Source: an uncultured Bacilli bacterium
Lineage (GTDB): Bacteria; Bacillota_I; Bacilli_A; RF39; UBA660
Reading direction: 5' to 3'
Assembly: GCA_934101275.1 (NCBI GenBank)
Contig: CAKOQM010000008.1
Coordinates: forward strand, 1 to 36,221
Length of the DNA stretch: 36,221 nucleotides
Part shown: in pieces, positions 22,807 through 31,824 of the stretch
Layout of the letters: each line of letters starts with the position of its first letter
Numbering within the stretch: the first letter of the stretch is position 1
Made by a program: the position numbers and the translations under genes
The notes under the pieces: model-generated
What the model saw: the letters and a program-made list of their open reading frames with translations, nothing else
Told to the model about the DNA's origin: nothing
Databases searched by the model: none

Positions 22807-23472
22807 ATGATTGGAAACGATTGGGATGAAAAATTAAAAGTCGTGGAAGAAAGCGAAGGATTCAAAAATTTCATGCAACTTGTTGATTATGAATATATTT
22901 CTAAGACGATTTTTCCACCACATAATTATATATTTAATGCTTTAAAGTTAACGCCTTATAAAGATGTACGGGTTGTTATCATGGGACAAGATCCTTATCA
23001 TGGGGAAAATGAGGCCATGGGTTTATCTTTTTCTGTTCAAAAAGGTATTAAGATACCCCCATCTTTACAAAACATTTATAAAGAACTTTATAGTGACCTT
23101 GGAATACCACCTCAAAAAGATGGTGATTTAACAGGATGGGCTAAAGAAGGTGTCCTTCTTTTAAATGCTGTATTGACAGTAGAAAAAGATAAGCCTGCCT
23201 CTCATCGTAACTTAGGTTGGGAAAAATTAACCGACTATATTATTGAGCTCGTTAATCAAAAAACAGAACCCGTGGTCTTTATTTTATGGGGAAACTTTGC
23301 TAGAGAAAAGAAAAAGTTGATTACCAATCCGCTTCATTACATCATTGAGTCTCCTCATCCAAGTCCTTTTTCCGCACGAAGTGGTTTTTTTGGTAGTCGT
23401 CCTTTTTCCAAGACAAATGAATTTTTAAAGAGTCAAGGTCTTAAAGAAATTGATTGGTCCTATCACATTTAA
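22807..23472 (+). CDS. ung: Uracil-DNA glycosylase (family 1)
   Basis: Removes uracil from DNA. The 221-residue product has the water-activating motif GQDPYHG (D62), the LSFSVQKGIKIPPSL segment, LLLNAVLTVE, VVFILWGNFA and HPSPFSARSGFFGSRPF with catalytic H184. Full length. TAGGAGG precedes the ATG, 12 bases after rlmH, so it should be co-transcribed with walJ-rlmH. Confidence 0.97.
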   Translation: MIGNDWDEKLKVVEESEGFKNFMQLVDYEYISKTIFPPHNYIFNALKLTPYKDVRVVIMGQDPYHGENEAMGLSFSVQKGIKIPPSLQNIYKELYSDLGIPPQKDGDLTGWAKEGVLLLNAVLTVEKDKPASHRNLGWEKLTDYIIELVNQKTEPVVFILWGNFAREKKKLITNPLHYIIESPHPSPFSARSGFFGSRPFSKTNEFLKSQGLKEIDWSYHI

Positions 23473-23508
23473 AAAAGAATTAATCCTTTAAAGACTAATT
23501 CTTTTTTT
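23471..23508. terminator. Bidirectional terminator between ung and the DUF308 gene
   Basis: AAAAAAGAATTA (23471-23482) pairs with TAATTCTTTTTT (from 23496); the right arm holds the stop codon of the minus-strand gene. T runs on both strands. Confidence 0.82.
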
Positions 23509-24025
23509 GGAACAATAATGTAATTAATTCAGAAACCGCATAAATGATTAAAACAATTCCTAGGAAAATGAATAAAACATTATCGGTAAAAATGGTATAC
23601 AAGCCTAAAATGAAAATAATAATACCACTGATTATTTGAGTGATATATTGAGTTTTGTCAAATCCTTTATAAACTATCGCATTTTGCATCTTTTCTAAAC
23701 TTATAAAGATAAGCCAGATTCCTGTGACAACTTGAATCGCATTCGTTAGAAAATTAGAAAGTAAGATAACTAATAATCCGACAATAATACTTGTCATCGC
23801 ACTGTTAAAAAGTTCTTGATGAGACAGACCTTTCTTTGTTTTTAATGCAAGATAACGATAAAGTTTATAACCTCCATATAAAATAATGAATAGGCCAAAG
23901 ATATTAAAAATAAAAACAATTAAATCTTTAGAATTAAAAGTTAAAATAATGCCCAAAAGAAAAAGAAAAATACTATTCATTAAGGAATTCTTTTTAGGTT
24001 CTTCTTGTAAAACAGTTACTTTCAT
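23495..24025 (-). CDS. DUF308 (HdeD-like) membrane protein
   Basis: The 176-residue product has about six hydrophobic segments in pairs (16-32, 36-52, 78-95, 97-110, 127-143, 148-168), the layout of DUF308/HdeD-like proteins. Short motifs such as FGLFIILYGGYKLYRY and IWLIFISLEKM fit the family. Function is unknown; HdeD of enterobacteria is tied to acid resistance but that cannot be carried over. AAAGGAG precedes the ATG; its -10 is close to that of the divergent next gene. Confidence 0.7.
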   Translation of the reverse strand: MKVTVLQEEPKKNSLMNSIFLFLLGIILTFNSKDLIVFIFNIFGLFIILYGGYKLYRYLALKTKKGLSHQELFNSAMTSIIVGLLVILLSNFLTNAIQVVTGIWLIFISLEKMQNAIVYKGFDKTQYITQIISGIIIFILGLYTIFTDNVLFIFLGIVLIIYAVSELITLLFQKKN

Positions 24026-24045
24026 GGGTACTCCTTTCTAGAAAC

Positions 24046-24051
24046 ATTATA
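24046..24051 (-). promoter_or_regulatory. -10 element of the DUF308 gene
   Basis: Minus-strand TGCTATAAT extended -10, about 20 bases before the ATG. Confidence 0.6.
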
Positions 24052-24069
24052 GCATAAAATAAGGCGGTG

Positions 24070-24078
24070 TGATATAAT
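24070..24078 (+). promoter_or_regulatory. Extended -10 promoter of the 562-residue protein gene
   Basis: TGATATAAT, with no good -35; it lies 20 bases from the opposite-strand -10, so the two promoters share a very short control region. Confidence 0.6.
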
Positions 24079-24103
24079 TGTAGAAAGTCAAAAGAGGTTA
24101 GCT

Positions 24104-25792
24104 ATGAATAAAGAAATAATTTTAAAACTATTACAAACTTATGGCTATGGTACGAAAGAGAAGGATCCTTATTTATATGAAGGAACTTTAGGTTATGGTA
24201 TCGTTTATACTTTTAAGTCTTCTTTCTATGGAACTTTAACACGGCTTTTTATAGGAAAAACAAAAGAAGAATATGAAGATTTTTTAAAGAAATATACGTG
24301 GTATCGTAAAAATGGAGCAAAAGCTAAAGTTTTACTTACCCTTTCTAATTATAAAGAGATAAACCCTAAACCTATGTTCATGTTTAATGGGGAAGACAAA
24401 ACATATGAAAAATTACAATTATTAGAACAAGGTAAAAATGAAAATTCACTTAAAGAAAAGAACTATTTAAAAAAGCTTAAAAGAACCTATTATATTTTAC
24501 TTCAAATAATGGATGTTAAAAGAAAACTACAAATGGAAACTCGTAAAAACTATATTGATTTTTTAAATAATTATGTGACAAAGAAAAATGATTTTAACAA
24601 AAAGTTAAGTGATTATTTAAAAGAACCTTTCGCGGAAGAAAAAGTAAGTCTTCCTTCTGTTATTGATGATTTAAAAGAAACCGAGATAAATAAGTATCAT
24701 AAAGAATTAAATGCTAACCTTGGTAAAGAGGAATTAGAAGGTTTTATTTATGCGGTTACTAATTTTATAAAAGAATTGGAAATTGATGAAGAATATTTAA
24801 AAAATAAGTATGAGCTTATTCGTTTGCCTTTAAAAATTAATGAAATTAAAGAAAAAGATAAAATACTTGAAAGTTATAAAAAGAAACTGGCTCTTTTTAG
24901 CAAAAAAGAAAAAATATTAAATGAGTTTAAAGAAATAGAAAATCAAAGTACATTAAAAAATATTGTGACATATAAACATTATAAAGAAAATGAGGAAAAA
25001 CGTATTAACGAAAAATATGCGATGATACCAGATTTAGATTTTCGAACCATCGGGGATTTTTTAGCTGAATTTGATAACATAAAATTTGAAGAAATGACCT
25101 TTACAACAGAAGAAAAAGAAAAATACTCTTTTGAAGAAATTATGGAAGAAGTAGAAAATGATTATCAAAATAGAAATAAGGAAGAACAAGATTATTTAGT
25201 GGGGTATTCTTATCTTTATACGATTTTAAAAACAAAACGCGTTTCTGATTTTTATACGATTCTTCGTAATCCAAATAATGTGATGGTCAGAGTTAAGTAT
25301 TTTCAAGATATTGATTTTTCGAGTGAAAACAAATGTGAATTATCCATTCGTAAATACTTAAAGAAAATTCAAACTTTATTTGCTTATCCTTTAATTGGTG
25401 ATTTAAATGTTTTCTTTATCGGTGACAAAGTCATTAATGAAGAAGACTTTTTAAAAGCATCTTCTAAAAAAGCTCAGGCACCTCGATTAGGTCTTGGCGA
25501 TGAAGTCACCTATGTATGTAACTTAAAAAAAGATGTCGCAGTTTACTTTTTACCTGGTGAATTAAAAGAAGATATTTATAATGAAGGAAGCCTTATTCTT
25601 TCCCAAGATAGGTCCTTATTCTTAATTCGTTTAAAAGATTTAATTATAAAAAAAGAAAAAGAGGATATTTTAAAAGTAGTTCAATATGAAATGGAAAAAA
25701 CAAGCAAAGATGGTTTTCTTATAGCACAGGATTATAAAAGCAAAAAAGTATCTTTATTTCAAAATGTATCATTAGAAAGGAAAGAAGGATAA
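24104..25792 (+). CDS. Unrecognised cytosolic protein, 562 residues, Lys/Glu-rich with coiled-coil tendency
   Basis: I do not recognise this protein. It has no signal peptide or membrane helix. Residues 1-95 look globular (LQTYGYGTKEKDPYLYEGTLGYGIVYTF, then LLTLSNYKEI). Residues 110-290 are strongly charged and helical (repeated K/E/L stretches, likely coiled coil). Residues 330-560 look folded again (YFQDIDFSSENKCELSIRKYL, APRLGLGDEVTYVCNLKKDVAVYFLPGEL). Its stop overlaps the start of a HAAS-like membrane protein gene (TAATG), suggesting the two work together. AGAGGTTAG precedes the ATG. Codon use looks like that of the neighbours, so it is probably native and not recently acquired. Confidence 0.6.
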   Translation: MNKEIILKLLQTYGYGTKEKDPYLYEGTLGYGIVYTFKSSFYGTLTRLFIGKTKEEYEDFLKKYTWYRKNGAKAKVLLTLSNYKEINPKPMFMFNGEDKTYEKLQLLEQGKNENSLKEKNYLKKLKRTYYILLQIMDVKRKLQMETRKNYIDFLNNYVTKKNDFNKKLSDYLKEPFAEEKVSLPSVIDDLKETEINKYHKELNANLGKEELEGFIYAVTNFIKELEIDEEYLKNKYELIRLPLKINEIKEKDKILESYKKKLALFSKKEKILNEFKEIENQSTLKNIVTYKHYKENEEKRINEKYAMIPDLDFRTIGDFLAEFDNIKFEEMTFTTEEKEKYSFEEIMEEVENDYQNRNKEEQDYLVGYSYLYTILKTKRVSDFYTILRNPNNVMVRVKYFQDIDFSSENKCELSIRKYLKKIQTLFAYPLIGDLNVFFIGDKVINEEDFLKASSKKAQAPRLGLGDEVTYVCNLKKDVAVYFLPGELKEDIYNEGSLILSQDRSLFLIRLKDLIIKKEKEDILKVVQYEMEKTSKDGFLIAQDYKSKKVSLFQNVSLERKEG

Positions 25793-26367
25793 TGAAATTT
25801 ATAGAATTTAAAAAAAATTTAAGAAAAAAATTAGATATTTTAACCGAGGAAGCCTTCCAAGAAGAAATAAAGGTTTATGAGAATAAACTAACAGATAAAA
25901 ATGAAGAAGAAATAGTGGCCTCTTTTGGCAGCTTAGATGATATTGCTCAAAATATCTTGAAAAAAAGAGGAATTGATGAGACGAAAATAATACATTCTAA
26001 GTTTATATATCATCAATTTGAAGAACTTTTTAAAACTGTTCATCGGATTGTTGACAGAATGAGTCAAAATAGCCTTAAAGAAAATGTCAAAATTATTATC
26101 GATTTACTTATTTTAATCGCGTTTATTTGCCTTCTAAAAGTTCCTTTCTTATTTGTTCAAAATGTTTTGGATGATCTTTTACTTAATTTTAATCAGCCTA
26201 TCATACTAGAAATCATTCATTTTATTTTGGATATTTCTTATATTATTGTTGCTTTAATCTTTTTTATGAATATTTTTACGAAATGGTTTCAAAATATAGA
26301 TGAGAAAAAGGCACATAAAATAAAGGGCGATGCCCTAGAATCTATTTCATTGACAGAGAAAAAGTAG
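25792..26367 (+). CDS. HAAS/DUF1700-like membrane protein
   Basis: The 191-residue product begins with a HAAS-type domain: MKFIEFKKNLRKKLDIL, an acidic helix, and EEEIVASFGSLDDIAQNIL, where the FGS-x-x-x-I-A pattern marks the family (residues 1-63). Two membrane helices follow (about 98-118 and 141-162) with a charged tail. HAAS domains often sit in proteins controlled by PadR-type regulators; none is seen here. Translation is coupled to the unrecognised upstream gene. The last codons form the left arm of the terminator. Confidence 0.6.
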   Translation: MKFIEFKKNLRKKLDILTEEAFQEEIKVYENKLTDKNEEEIVASFGSLDDIAQNILKKRGIDETKIIHSKFIYHQFEELFKTVHRIVDRMSQNSLKENVKIIIDLLILIAFICLLKVPFLFVQNVLDDLLLNFNQPIILEIIHFILDISYIIVALIFFMNIFTKWFQNIDEKKAHKIKGDALESISLTEKK

Positions 26368-26379
26368 CCTCTGTTTTTT
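26353..26379 (+). terminator. Terminator overlapping the end of the HAAS-like gene
   Basis: ACAGAG (26353-26358) pairs with CTCTGT (26369-26374), then TTTTT. The stop codon TAG is in the loop, so the coding end supplies the left arm. Confidence 0.7.
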
Positions 26380-26380
26380 C

Positions 26381-26409
26381 TTGCCAAATAGGTGATTTTG
26401 GTGTAAACT
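26381..26409 (+). promoter_or_regulatory. Promoter of typA
   Basis: TTGCCA (26381-26386), 17-base spacer, TAAACT (26404-26409) with an upstream TG. Confidence 0.6.
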
Positions 26410-26443
26410 CTATTAAGTATTCATTTTGAAGGGGATGAAGTTT

Positions 26444-28246
26444 ATGGATAAAATTATAAATATCGCGGTTGTAGCCCATGTTGATGCCGGTAAAAGTACC
26501 TTAGTGGATGCTTTATTAAAACAAAATGGTGTTTTTAAAGCTCATGAAGAAGTTGGCGAACTTATTATGGATAGTGATTCCATTGAAAAAGAAAGAGGAA
26601 TTACTATCTATTCTAAGAATTGCTCTATTAAATATAAAGATTATAAGATTAATATTGTCGATACTCCAGGCCATGCTGATTTTTCAAGTGAAGTAGAGCG
26701 TGTTATTAAAACAGTGGATACGGTTGTTTTAATCGTGGACTCTTCTGAAGGCCCAATGCCTCAAACAAGATTTGTTTTAAAGAAAGCCTTAGAGCAAAAC
26801 TTAAGACCTATCTTATTTATTAACAAAATCGATAAGAAAGATGCTAGACCTACTGAGGTTGTTGATATGACCTTTAACTTATTTATGGAACTTAATGCTA
26901 CGGATGAACAACTTGATTTCCCAATTGTTTATGGTGTGGCTAAAGACGGTAAATGTGGTTTAGAACCTGATAAGATGGAAGATACTGTAGAACCTTTATT
27001 AGAGACTATTTTAAAACAAGTACCTGCTTATGCTGGTAGTGAAAATGATCCTTTACAACTTCAAATAAGTAACCTAGACTATGATAACTTTTTAGGACGT
27101 TTAGGTATTGGAAGAATTACTAAAGGTTCTATTAAAAATGGTGAGATGGTTTCTTTAGCTCGTAATGATGGTAAAGTAGAATCTTTTAGAGTTTCAAAAC
27201 TTTATGTAACTGAAGGTATTAAAAGAGTTGAAAAAGATAAAGCTTATTATGGCGATATCGTAACGATTGCTGGATGTCCAGATATCAGTATTGGAGATAC
27301 GATTTGTTTAAAAGATCATATTGAACCATTACCTCCAATTCATATTGAAAGACCAACACTATCTATGAACTTCCTTGTTAATAACGGTCCATTTGTCGGT
27401 AAAAGTGGTAAATTTTTAACATCACGTCATTTAAGAGAAAGACTTGAAAGAGAACTTGAAACCAATGTTGGTTTACTTGTAGAAGAGCTTCCTAATTCCG
27501 ATGGTTTTAAAGTAAGTGGTCGTGGGGAACTTCACTTATCTATTTTACTTGAAAATATGCGTCGTGAAGGTTATGAACTTTGTGTTTCTAAGCCTGAAGT
27601 ATTATTAGAAGAACGTGATGGCAAAAAATACGAACCATTTGAAAAAGTTATTATTAATTGTCCTGGCGAATATCAAGGAACGATTATTAATGATTTACAA
27701 GAAAGAAAAGCTACTCTAGAAGTTGTAAGTACAACGGATGAAGGTTATTCACACTTAGAATTTTCAGCTCCTACAAGAGGTTTAATTGGTTACCGAAGTG
27801 CTTTTATTACGAACACAAAAGGTGAAGGTATTATGGTTCGTAGTTTTGAAGATTATAAACCTTATGTTGGTGATGTGATTCGTCGTAAAAATGGTGTATT
27901 AGTATCTATGGAAAATGGTAAAACACTTGGTTATTCCCTTTATAATTTACAAGATCGTGGAACTTTAATTGTAGGGCCTGCTAAAGATGTTTATGTAGGT
28001 ATGATTATTGGTATTCATAACCGTGATAATGATCTAGATGTTAACCCATGTAAAAATAAAGAAATGTCAAATACCAGAAGTAAAGCAAGTGATGACGCGA
28101 TCGCTCTTGTACCTCCTCGTATTTTCTCATTAGAAGAAGCCCTTGAATTCATTGAAAGTGATGAATATGTTGAGGTAACACCAGATGATATTCGTCTTAG
28201 AAAAGCTATTCTAGATCCTAAAATGCGTTTTAGAAATAATCGTTAG
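26444..28246 (+). CDS. typA: Ribosome-associated GTPase TypA/BipA
   Basis: TypA is a translational GTPase of the EF-G type involved in ribosome assembly and stress growth. From ATG 26444 the 600-residue product has G1 AHVDAGKST (11-19), G2 RGITI, G3 DTPGHADF, G4 NKID, domain II, EF-G-like domains III and V and the TypA-specific C-terminal domain ending RKAILDPKMRFRNNR. The G1 reads HVDAGKST where TypA usually has HVDHGKTT; Ala is common there in ribosomal protection proteins, but the domain order and C-terminus are TypA. AAGGGGATGAAG precedes the ATG; the upstream ATT/ATG codons are Shine-Dalgarno context. Confidence 0.95.
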   Translation: MDKIINIAVVAHVDAGKSTLVDALLKQNGVFKAHEEVGELIMDSDSIEKERGITIYSKNCSIKYKDYKINIVDTPGHADFSSEVERVIKTVDTVVLIVDSSEGPMPQTRFVLKKALEQNLRPILFINKIDKKDARPTEVVDMTFNLFMELNATDEQLDFPIVYGVAKDGKCGLEPDKMEDTVEPLLETILKQVPAYAGSENDPLQLQISNLDYDNFLGRLGIGRITKGSIKNGEMVSLARNDGKVESFRVSKLYVTEGIKRVEKDKAYYGDIVTIAGCPDISIGDTICLKDHIEPLPPIHIERPTLSMNFLVNNGPFVGKSGKFLTSRHLRERLERELETNVGLLVEELPNSDGFKVSGRGELHLSILLENMRREGYELCVSKPEVLLEERDGKKYEPFEKVIINCPGEYQGTIINDLQERKATLEVVSTTDEGYSHLEFSAPTRGLIGYRSAFITNTKGEGIMVRSFEDYKPYVGDVIRRKNGVLVSMENGKTLGYSLYNLQDRGTLIVGPAKDVYVGMIIGIHNRDNDLDVNPCKNKEMSNTRSKASDDAIALVPPRIFSLEEALEFIESDEYVEVTPDDIRLRKAILDPKMRFRNNR

Positions 28247-28257
28247 AAGCATGAAGT

Positions 28258-28285
28258 AGAGAGATTAAATTTTCTCTCTTTTTTT
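28258..28285 (+). terminator. Intrinsic terminator of typA
   Basis: AGAGAGA/TCTCTCT (28258-28264 with 28273-28279) followed by T. Confidence 0.85.
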
Positions 28286-28409
28286 ATGTTGTTAAAAAAA
28301 TAAAATTATTGTAAAATTTTAGTAGTGAATAGTTCATAAAAGAGTAGCATCATAAATATTGAAAGGAAGTTAAGGTATATAATACTTTTAACTGTATTCT
28401 TGGCCAAAC

Positions 28410-28437
28410 TTGACAAGGGTATGTTTTTCGATATAAT
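28410..28437 (+). promoter_or_regulatory. Promoter of the sensor operon
   Basis: TTGACA (28410-28415), 16-base spacer, TATAAT (28432-28437). The 120 bases between the typA terminator and this promoter hold no gene I can support. Confidence 0.78.
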
Positions 28438-28466
28438 AATAATACAAAAGTTGGTGAAAAAAAGTT

Positions 28467-28982
28467 ATGAAAAAAATTAAAAATTTATGGGATAATAATC
28501 GTGTTATGTTTGTTCTTACACTTATTGTTATTGTGTGTTTGATTTTGATGTCTGTCGTTATTGTTCGTTATTTTGTAGGTAATGGCACATCAAATTACGG
28601 CGATCGTTTAGAGAGTATTGAAAAAATACCTTTAGAAGAAAGTGATAAAACAACTATAATAAATAAGTTAAAAGAACAAGAAAATGTTAGTGAAGTTAAT
28701 ATTCATACGCAAGGCAAAATTATTTATATTCGAGTTACTTTTAAAAATGTAACCGCGGATCGCGCTAAAGAAATAGCTTCCCAAAGTTTAGAAGTTATTA
28801 ATGATAAGTATTTAAAAAATTATGACATTCATTATACTTTAACGAGTGATGCCACCGATGATGCAACAGGTTTTATTGTTATGGGTACTAAAAATATAGG
28901 TGAAGAGCAAAAGCAAATTATATGGGGCCTTGTAACAACGAAAGAAATTCAAAGTAAAGAGGAAAATCATGAAGAAGAGTAA
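28467..28982 (+). CDS. Small membrane protein with extracytoplasmic domain
   Basis: The 171-residue product has a basic N-terminus, one membrane helix (13-36) and an extracellular domain of about 40-150 (IEKIPLEESDKTTIINKLKEQENVSEVNIHTQGKIIYIRVTF begins it) that looks like an alpha/beta fold of the kind found in FtsX- or SpoIIIAH-like ectodomains, though I cannot place it in a family. The tail is very acidic. It overlaps the next gene by 14 bases, so all three genes to yihY should form one operon. Confidence 0.6.
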   Translation: MKKIKNLWDNNRVMFVLTLIVIVCLILMSVVIVRYFVGNGTSNYGDRLESIEKIPLEESDKTTIINKLKEQENVSEVNIHTQGKIIYIRVTFKNVTADRAKEIASQSLEVINDKYLKNYDIHYTLTSDATDDATGFIVMGTKNIGEEQKQIIWGLVTTKEIQSKEENHEEE

Positions 28983-30972
28983 ATTTAAATTTATTATTGT
29001 ATCTATTCTTTTAATTCTTTTAATTTTTTTAGGAGTACTTATTTTTCGAAATGATAAATATAAACTTACTTCAAATGAAAAATTATGGATAACAAATAAT
29101 AGTGGTACTATTTTAAATGTTAATGTCATTAATGACACAAATATTTTTGGTAAGTTAGGTAAAGGTGTTTTTTATAACTTTTTACAAGATTTTAAAGATG
29201 AATATAATTTGAAAATTAATAATGTAATGGTTAATAAAAATGATCAAACAACGAATGTTACACTTAAAGTTACTGATGTGAAAGATGAACAGGCATTGTC
29301 CTTTTATGAAGATCATTATGTTATTGTTTCTAAAAAAAGTGAATTTTTAACTTTAGATTCTCTAAATGACCAAAAAGTGGGACTATTAAACTTTACAGAA
29401 GAAACCGTAAAAAATTATTTTAATAACCAAAATATTAGTCTAACTTCTTATAGCTCTTTTAGTGATTTACGTAATGCCTTAAATAATAATACAGTTTCTT
29501 ATATTATTCTTCCAAGAATGGAATACATTGACGAAGTTTTAAAAAATAATTTTAATGTTAACTATCATTTAAGCGACTTAAAAAGATATTTTTATGCGAC
29601 GGATGATACAAATTCAACTTTATTTCAAATTATGAGTAAATATTTTTATAAATGGTCTAAAGAAGATTTAGAAAATGAAATATTTATAGGTGAAAAAAAT
29701 GTTTTTCAAGAGGCTTTAAACATTACAGATGCTTCTATTGATGAAATGAATAAACAAACGATTCGATATGGTTTTATTAATAATGCACCTTATGAAATTT
29801 ATGGAAATGGTCGTTTCGGAGGTATTCTAGCGAATTATTTGAATGATTTTGCTAAATTCTCAGGTGCTGATATCGAATATGTTAAATATTCTTCTTTGAA
29901 AAAAATGAATAAGGAAATTAGCCACATTGATTTATATTTCAATTATAATACCACTTTAACAAATGGCTCTATTGTTGAAACAAATTTACCTCTGGCTTAT
30001 GATGTCTATGCTTCTTCAAAAAATGATACGATTATTCACTCATTTAATTCTTTGAAGAATATGACTTTGTATATAGAAAACAATTCTTTATTGCAGCAAA
30101 ATTTAAGTAAAATTCAAGGCTTAAATTTACAAACTTATGAAAAGGATAAATTGGATAAAGTTTTAAAAGACGAAAATAATATAGTTATTATAGATTCTAT
30201 GTTAGGAAAATATTTAGAAAAAAGTACATTAAAAAATTATACGAGTCGTTATCACGGTTCTTTAAATGTTAATTACTCTTTAAAGTCAACTCAAAGTGAA
30301 GATTTTAATCTTTTAATGACAAAGTATATGAGTTATTTAGATAATAATTTATTCTTAGAAAATGGTTTATATTCTGCCAGTGTTACAGAATCAAAAGGTG
30401 CATTTGTAAGTAGCTTGGCTAAATATATTTTATATAGTGTTATTGTTATTTTTGTTATTTTACTTATTATTTATCGTTCAAGTAGAAAAGTAAGGATGCA
30501 AAAGAAAATAAAAAAAGAAGATAAATTGAAATTTGTCGATCAGCTAACTTCGTTAAAAAATAGAAATTATTTAAATGAAAATATGACTAACTGGAATAAA
30601 AACACTTTGTATCCTCAGTGTGTTATTATGATTGATTTAAATAGAATTCAAGAAATAAATGATACTCTTGGTTATGAACAAGGTGATAATCAAATTAAAA
30701 GTGCGGCCAACTGTTTAATAAAGACGCAACTTGATAATACGGATATTATAAGAACGAATGGTAATGAATTTATGATTTATTTAGTTGGTTATAATCAAAA
30801 ACAAGTAACAAGCTATATTCATAAACTATCGAAAGAATTTGGTAGCTTACCATATAACTATGGTGTTTGTATCACATATAGTATGATCGAAAATGATTTG
30901 AAATCCATTGAAGACGCGATAAACGAATGTATTGAAGATATCAAAAAACAAAAAGGAAAAGATTTGAAATGA
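28969..30972 (+). CDS. Sensor protein: two solute-binding-like domains, membrane helix, degenerate GGDEF
   Basis: The 667-residue product has an N-terminal membrane helix (7-27), two extracytoplasmic periplasmic-binding-protein-like regions (about 35-245; then about 260-470 starting IRYGFINNAPYEI), a second helix (about 483-502), and a cytosolic GGDEF-like domain with DQLTSLKNRNYL, MIDLNRIQEINDTLGYEQGD and NGNEF at 597-601 where GG[DE]EF is expected. The first Gly and catalytic acidic residue are both Asn, so cyclic-di-GMP synthesis is unlikely; it may bind nucleotide or act as a structural output. No EAL or HD-GYP partner is seen nearby. The stop overlaps the yihY-type gene (ATGA). Confidence 0.75.
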   Translation: MKKSKFKFIIVSILLILLIFLGVLIFRNDKYKLTSNEKLWITNNSGTILNVNVINDTNIFGKLGKGVFYNFLQDFKDEYNLKINNVMVNKNDQTTNVTLKVTDVKDEQALSFYEDHYVIVSKKSEFLTLDSLNDQKVGLLNFTEETVKNYFNNQNISLTSYSSFSDLRNALNNNTVSYIILPRMEYIDEVLKNNFNVNYHLSDLKRYFYATDDTNSTLFQIMSKYFYKWSKEDLENEIFIGEKNVFQEALNITDASIDEMNKQTIRYGFINNAPYEIYGNGRFGGILANYLNDFAKFSGADIEYVKYSSLKKMNKEISHIDLYFNYNTTLTNGSIVETNLPLAYDVYASSKNDTIIHSFNSLKNMTLYIENNSLLQQNLSKIQGLNLQTYEKDKLDKVLKDENNIVIIDSMLGKYLEKSTLKNYTSRYHGSLNVNYSLKSTQSEDFNLLMTKYMSYLDNNLFLENGLYSASVTESKGAFVSSLAKYILYSVIVIFVILLIIYRSSRKVRMQKKIKKEDKLKFVDQLTSLKNRNYLNENMTNWNKNTLYPQCVIMIDLNRIQEINDTLGYEQGDNQIKSAANCLIKTQLDNTDIIRTNGNEFMIYLVGYNQKQVTSYIHKLSKEFGSLPYNYGVCITYSMIENDLKSIEDAINECIEDIKKQKGKDLK

Positions 30973-31811
30973 AAGAAAAGTTAAATGATTTTGGAAAAAG
31001 AATATTAGGGATATTATCTCGTAATGATATGCTTATTTTGCCAGGTCAATTAGCTTTTTTTCTTCTTTTAGCGGTTGTCCCAACCATTACTTTGATAATT
31101 TATTTTGCGTCTATCTTTAATGTATCTATAGATTTTTTAACGAATTTTTTGACGCGATCTTTTGGAAGTGAAGTAGCGAAATTAATTATTCCTATTATTA
31201 ACGATATTAATTTAAATCCTAGTTTACTTGTTCCTCTTTTTGTGGCCTTATATGCTGCTTCTGGGGGTGCCAGTTCGATTATTGTGACTTCTAATCAACT
31301 TTATGGTATTGAAAATACTACTTTTCTTCACAGAAAAATAAAGGGCTTAATGATGACACTTATTCTTATTATCCTTGTTGTTTTTCTACTATTAATCCCT
31401 GTTTTTGGAGATAAACTTATTGAACTTATTCGGTTTGTTAATTTAAATGATACGATTACCAAAGGTCTTACCTTTATTATTCATTTATCTAAAACACCCA
31501 TTTCTTGGTTACTTATCTTTTTCCTAATTAAAGTCATTTATACTATGGCTCCCGATGATTTAATTCCAAGTAACTGTACAACAAAAGGAAGTATTTTTAC
31601 TACTTTAGGACTTGTTATAAGTACAAGCATCTATTCTTCTTATGTCAATAACATGGCCCATTATGATGTTTTATATGGTGGATTATCACACTTTGTTGTG
31701 TTAATGATTTGGTTTTATATTATTTCCTATATTATCACGATTGGTATTGCCATTAATCATGATGATGTTAAAATTTGGCAAAATAAAGAGAAGCAAAAAA
31801 AACTATATTAA
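30969..31811 (+). CDS. YihY/UPF0761 family membrane protein
   Basis: The 280-residue product has six or so hydrophobic segments and the family markers LPGQLAFFLLLAVVPTITL near the N-terminus, SGGASSIIVTSNQLYGIE in the centre and GGLSHFVVLMIWFYIISYI near the C-terminus. The family was once called ribonuclease BN; that enzymatic assignment is not accepted for these membrane proteins, and function is unknown. Its stop ends the operon 13 bases before the structured region at 31825. Confidence 0.85.
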   Translation: MKEKLNDFGKRILGILSRNDMLILPGQLAFFLLLAVVPTITLIIYFASIFNVSIDFLTNFLTRSFGSEVAKLIIPIINDINLNPSLLVPLFVALYAASGGASSIIVTSNQLYGIENTTFLHRKIKGLMMTLILIILVVFLLLIPVFGDKLIELIRFVNLNDTITKGLTFIIHLSKTPISWLLIFFLIKVIYTMAPDDLIPSNCTTKGSIFTTLGLVISTSIYSSYVNNMAHYDVLYGGLSHFVVLMIWFYIISYIITIGIAINHDDVKIWQNKEKQKKLY

Positions 31812-31824
31812 ATAATAAGCACAC

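Noticed and set aside
26444..28246. Tetracycline-resistance ribosomal protection protein suggested by HVDAGKST
   Set aside because: Domain order, length and the C-terminal RKAILDPKMRFRNNR end are those of TypA.
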